From: JALOOE01 sp964423545
Lineage (GTDB): Bacteria; Chloroflexota; Anaerolineae; CG2-30-64-16
Reading direction: 5' to 3'
Length of the DNA: 6,092 nt
Assembly (NCBI GenBank): GCA_964423545.1
Contig: CAYRFV010000316.1
Coordinates: 1 to 6,092, forward strand
Positions 5,780 to 6,092 of this stretch are shown here, piece by piece (within the stretch, counting starts at the first letter, position 1; every line of letters starts with the position of its first letter). Under the pieces are notes generated by a model. That model searched no databases. It saw only the letters and a list, made by a program, of their open reading frames with translations, and was not told the origin of the DNA. The position numbers and the translations under genes were made by a program.

Positions 5780-6092
5780 TCATGTCTCGTCCGCATTACG
5801 TCCGGAATACTCGAACCAATCGAAGGCGGGTGGAAGGGCGTGCTCGGTGATGTCGTAGCTGTACAGGCCCACGTGTGCGCCCGTGAAGCCGAAGGTGGGG
5901 ATCGGATCGTGCTGTTCGACGAACTCATCGCTGAGCACGAGAGCGTCTTGCGGATCGCCCACAGGCTGCCAGGCGCCGGTCTCTGCCGCTGCCCAGCGAA
6001 AGCACAGCTGCCGTCCGTCGCACGCCACGCCGAGGCGCACCCGCTGCGTCTCGGCGATGGGGAGTTGGGCCAGGTTCTCGTAGCGAGCCACC
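5780..6092 (-). CDS. C-terminal fragment of a GH43-like glycoside hydrolase (concanavalin-like C-terminal domain)
   Basis: This is the last 103 residues of a longer protein whose start lies beyond the right edge; the reading frame is open to the edge, so the internal Met at 6091 should not be taken as the start. The fragment has the look of the beta-sandwich that closes many GH43 beta-xylosidases and arabinofuranosidases: a stretch RVRLGVACDGRQLCFRW, then TGAWQPVG, and near the end FTGAHVGLYSYD followed by FDWFEY. In that family the domain packs against the five-bladed propeller that carries the catalytic acids and helps shape the active site; those acids are not in this window, so activity cannot be judged. 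It ends in TGA at 5782-5780, 21 bp before the ATG of the dioxygenase gene, which fits an operon. A related concanavalin-like domain in a non-GH43 protein is the main alternative. Confidence 0.7.
   Translation of the reverse strand, partial: VARYENLAQLPIAETQRVRLGVACDGRQLCFRWAAAETGAWQPVGDPQDALVLSDEFVEQHDPIPTFGFTGAHVGLYSYDITEHALPPAFDWFEYSGRNADET

Overview
Every gene I can support in this 6.1 kb window reads on the minus strand, so the order of transcription runs from high to low coordinates. The sequence is GC-rich and gaps between genes are short (about 20 to 100 bp). It looks like one catabolic operon or gene island with both ends cut by the window. Gene content (glycoside hydrolase tail, phytanoyl-CoA-dioxygenase-like enzyme, Gfo/Idh remnant, sugar isomerase) and two compact nested-palindrome repeats suggest an environmental bacterium, perhaps Chloroflexota. 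That taxonomic guess is an inference of low to moderate confidence. I saw no rRNA, tRNA, CRISPR array, transposase or phage gene, and no promoter I would defend.

In order of transcription: (1) 6092-5780, the C-terminal end of a protein resembling the concanavalin-like domain of GH43 beta-xylosidases; (2) 5758-4910, an Fe(II)/2-oxoglutarate dioxygenase of the PhyH family with an intact HxD...H...R set; (3) 4867-3341, a fused alpha-beta family I CoA-transferase with an apparent catalytic Glu323; (4) a 97 bp gap almost filled by a long imperfect hairpin; (5) 3243-2470, an enoyl-CoA hydratase/crotonase with both catalytic glutamates; (6) 2468-1899, a scarred region holding a 50-codon ORF, a broken Gfo/Idh/MocA oxidoreductase remnant and a second inverted-repeat element; (7) 1877-636, an unsecreted-looking right-handed beta-helix protein of the pectate-lyase superfamily; (8) 604-1, the N-terminal 201 residues of a sugar phosphate isomerase/epimerase-like TIM barrel.

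The set mixes carbohydrate enzymes (GH43-like, beta-helix, Gfo/Idh, isomerase) with acid-CoA enzymes (CoA-transferase, hydratase) and an oxygenase. A reasonable inference is breakdown of a plant-type glycan and of an organic acid derived from it or attached to it, with the acid activated by CoA transfer. The substrate cannot be named from sequence. The clearest non-routine signals are the decayed oxidoreductase gene, with visible frameshift, deletion and repeat insertion, and the two hairpin elements of the same nested design but different sequence.
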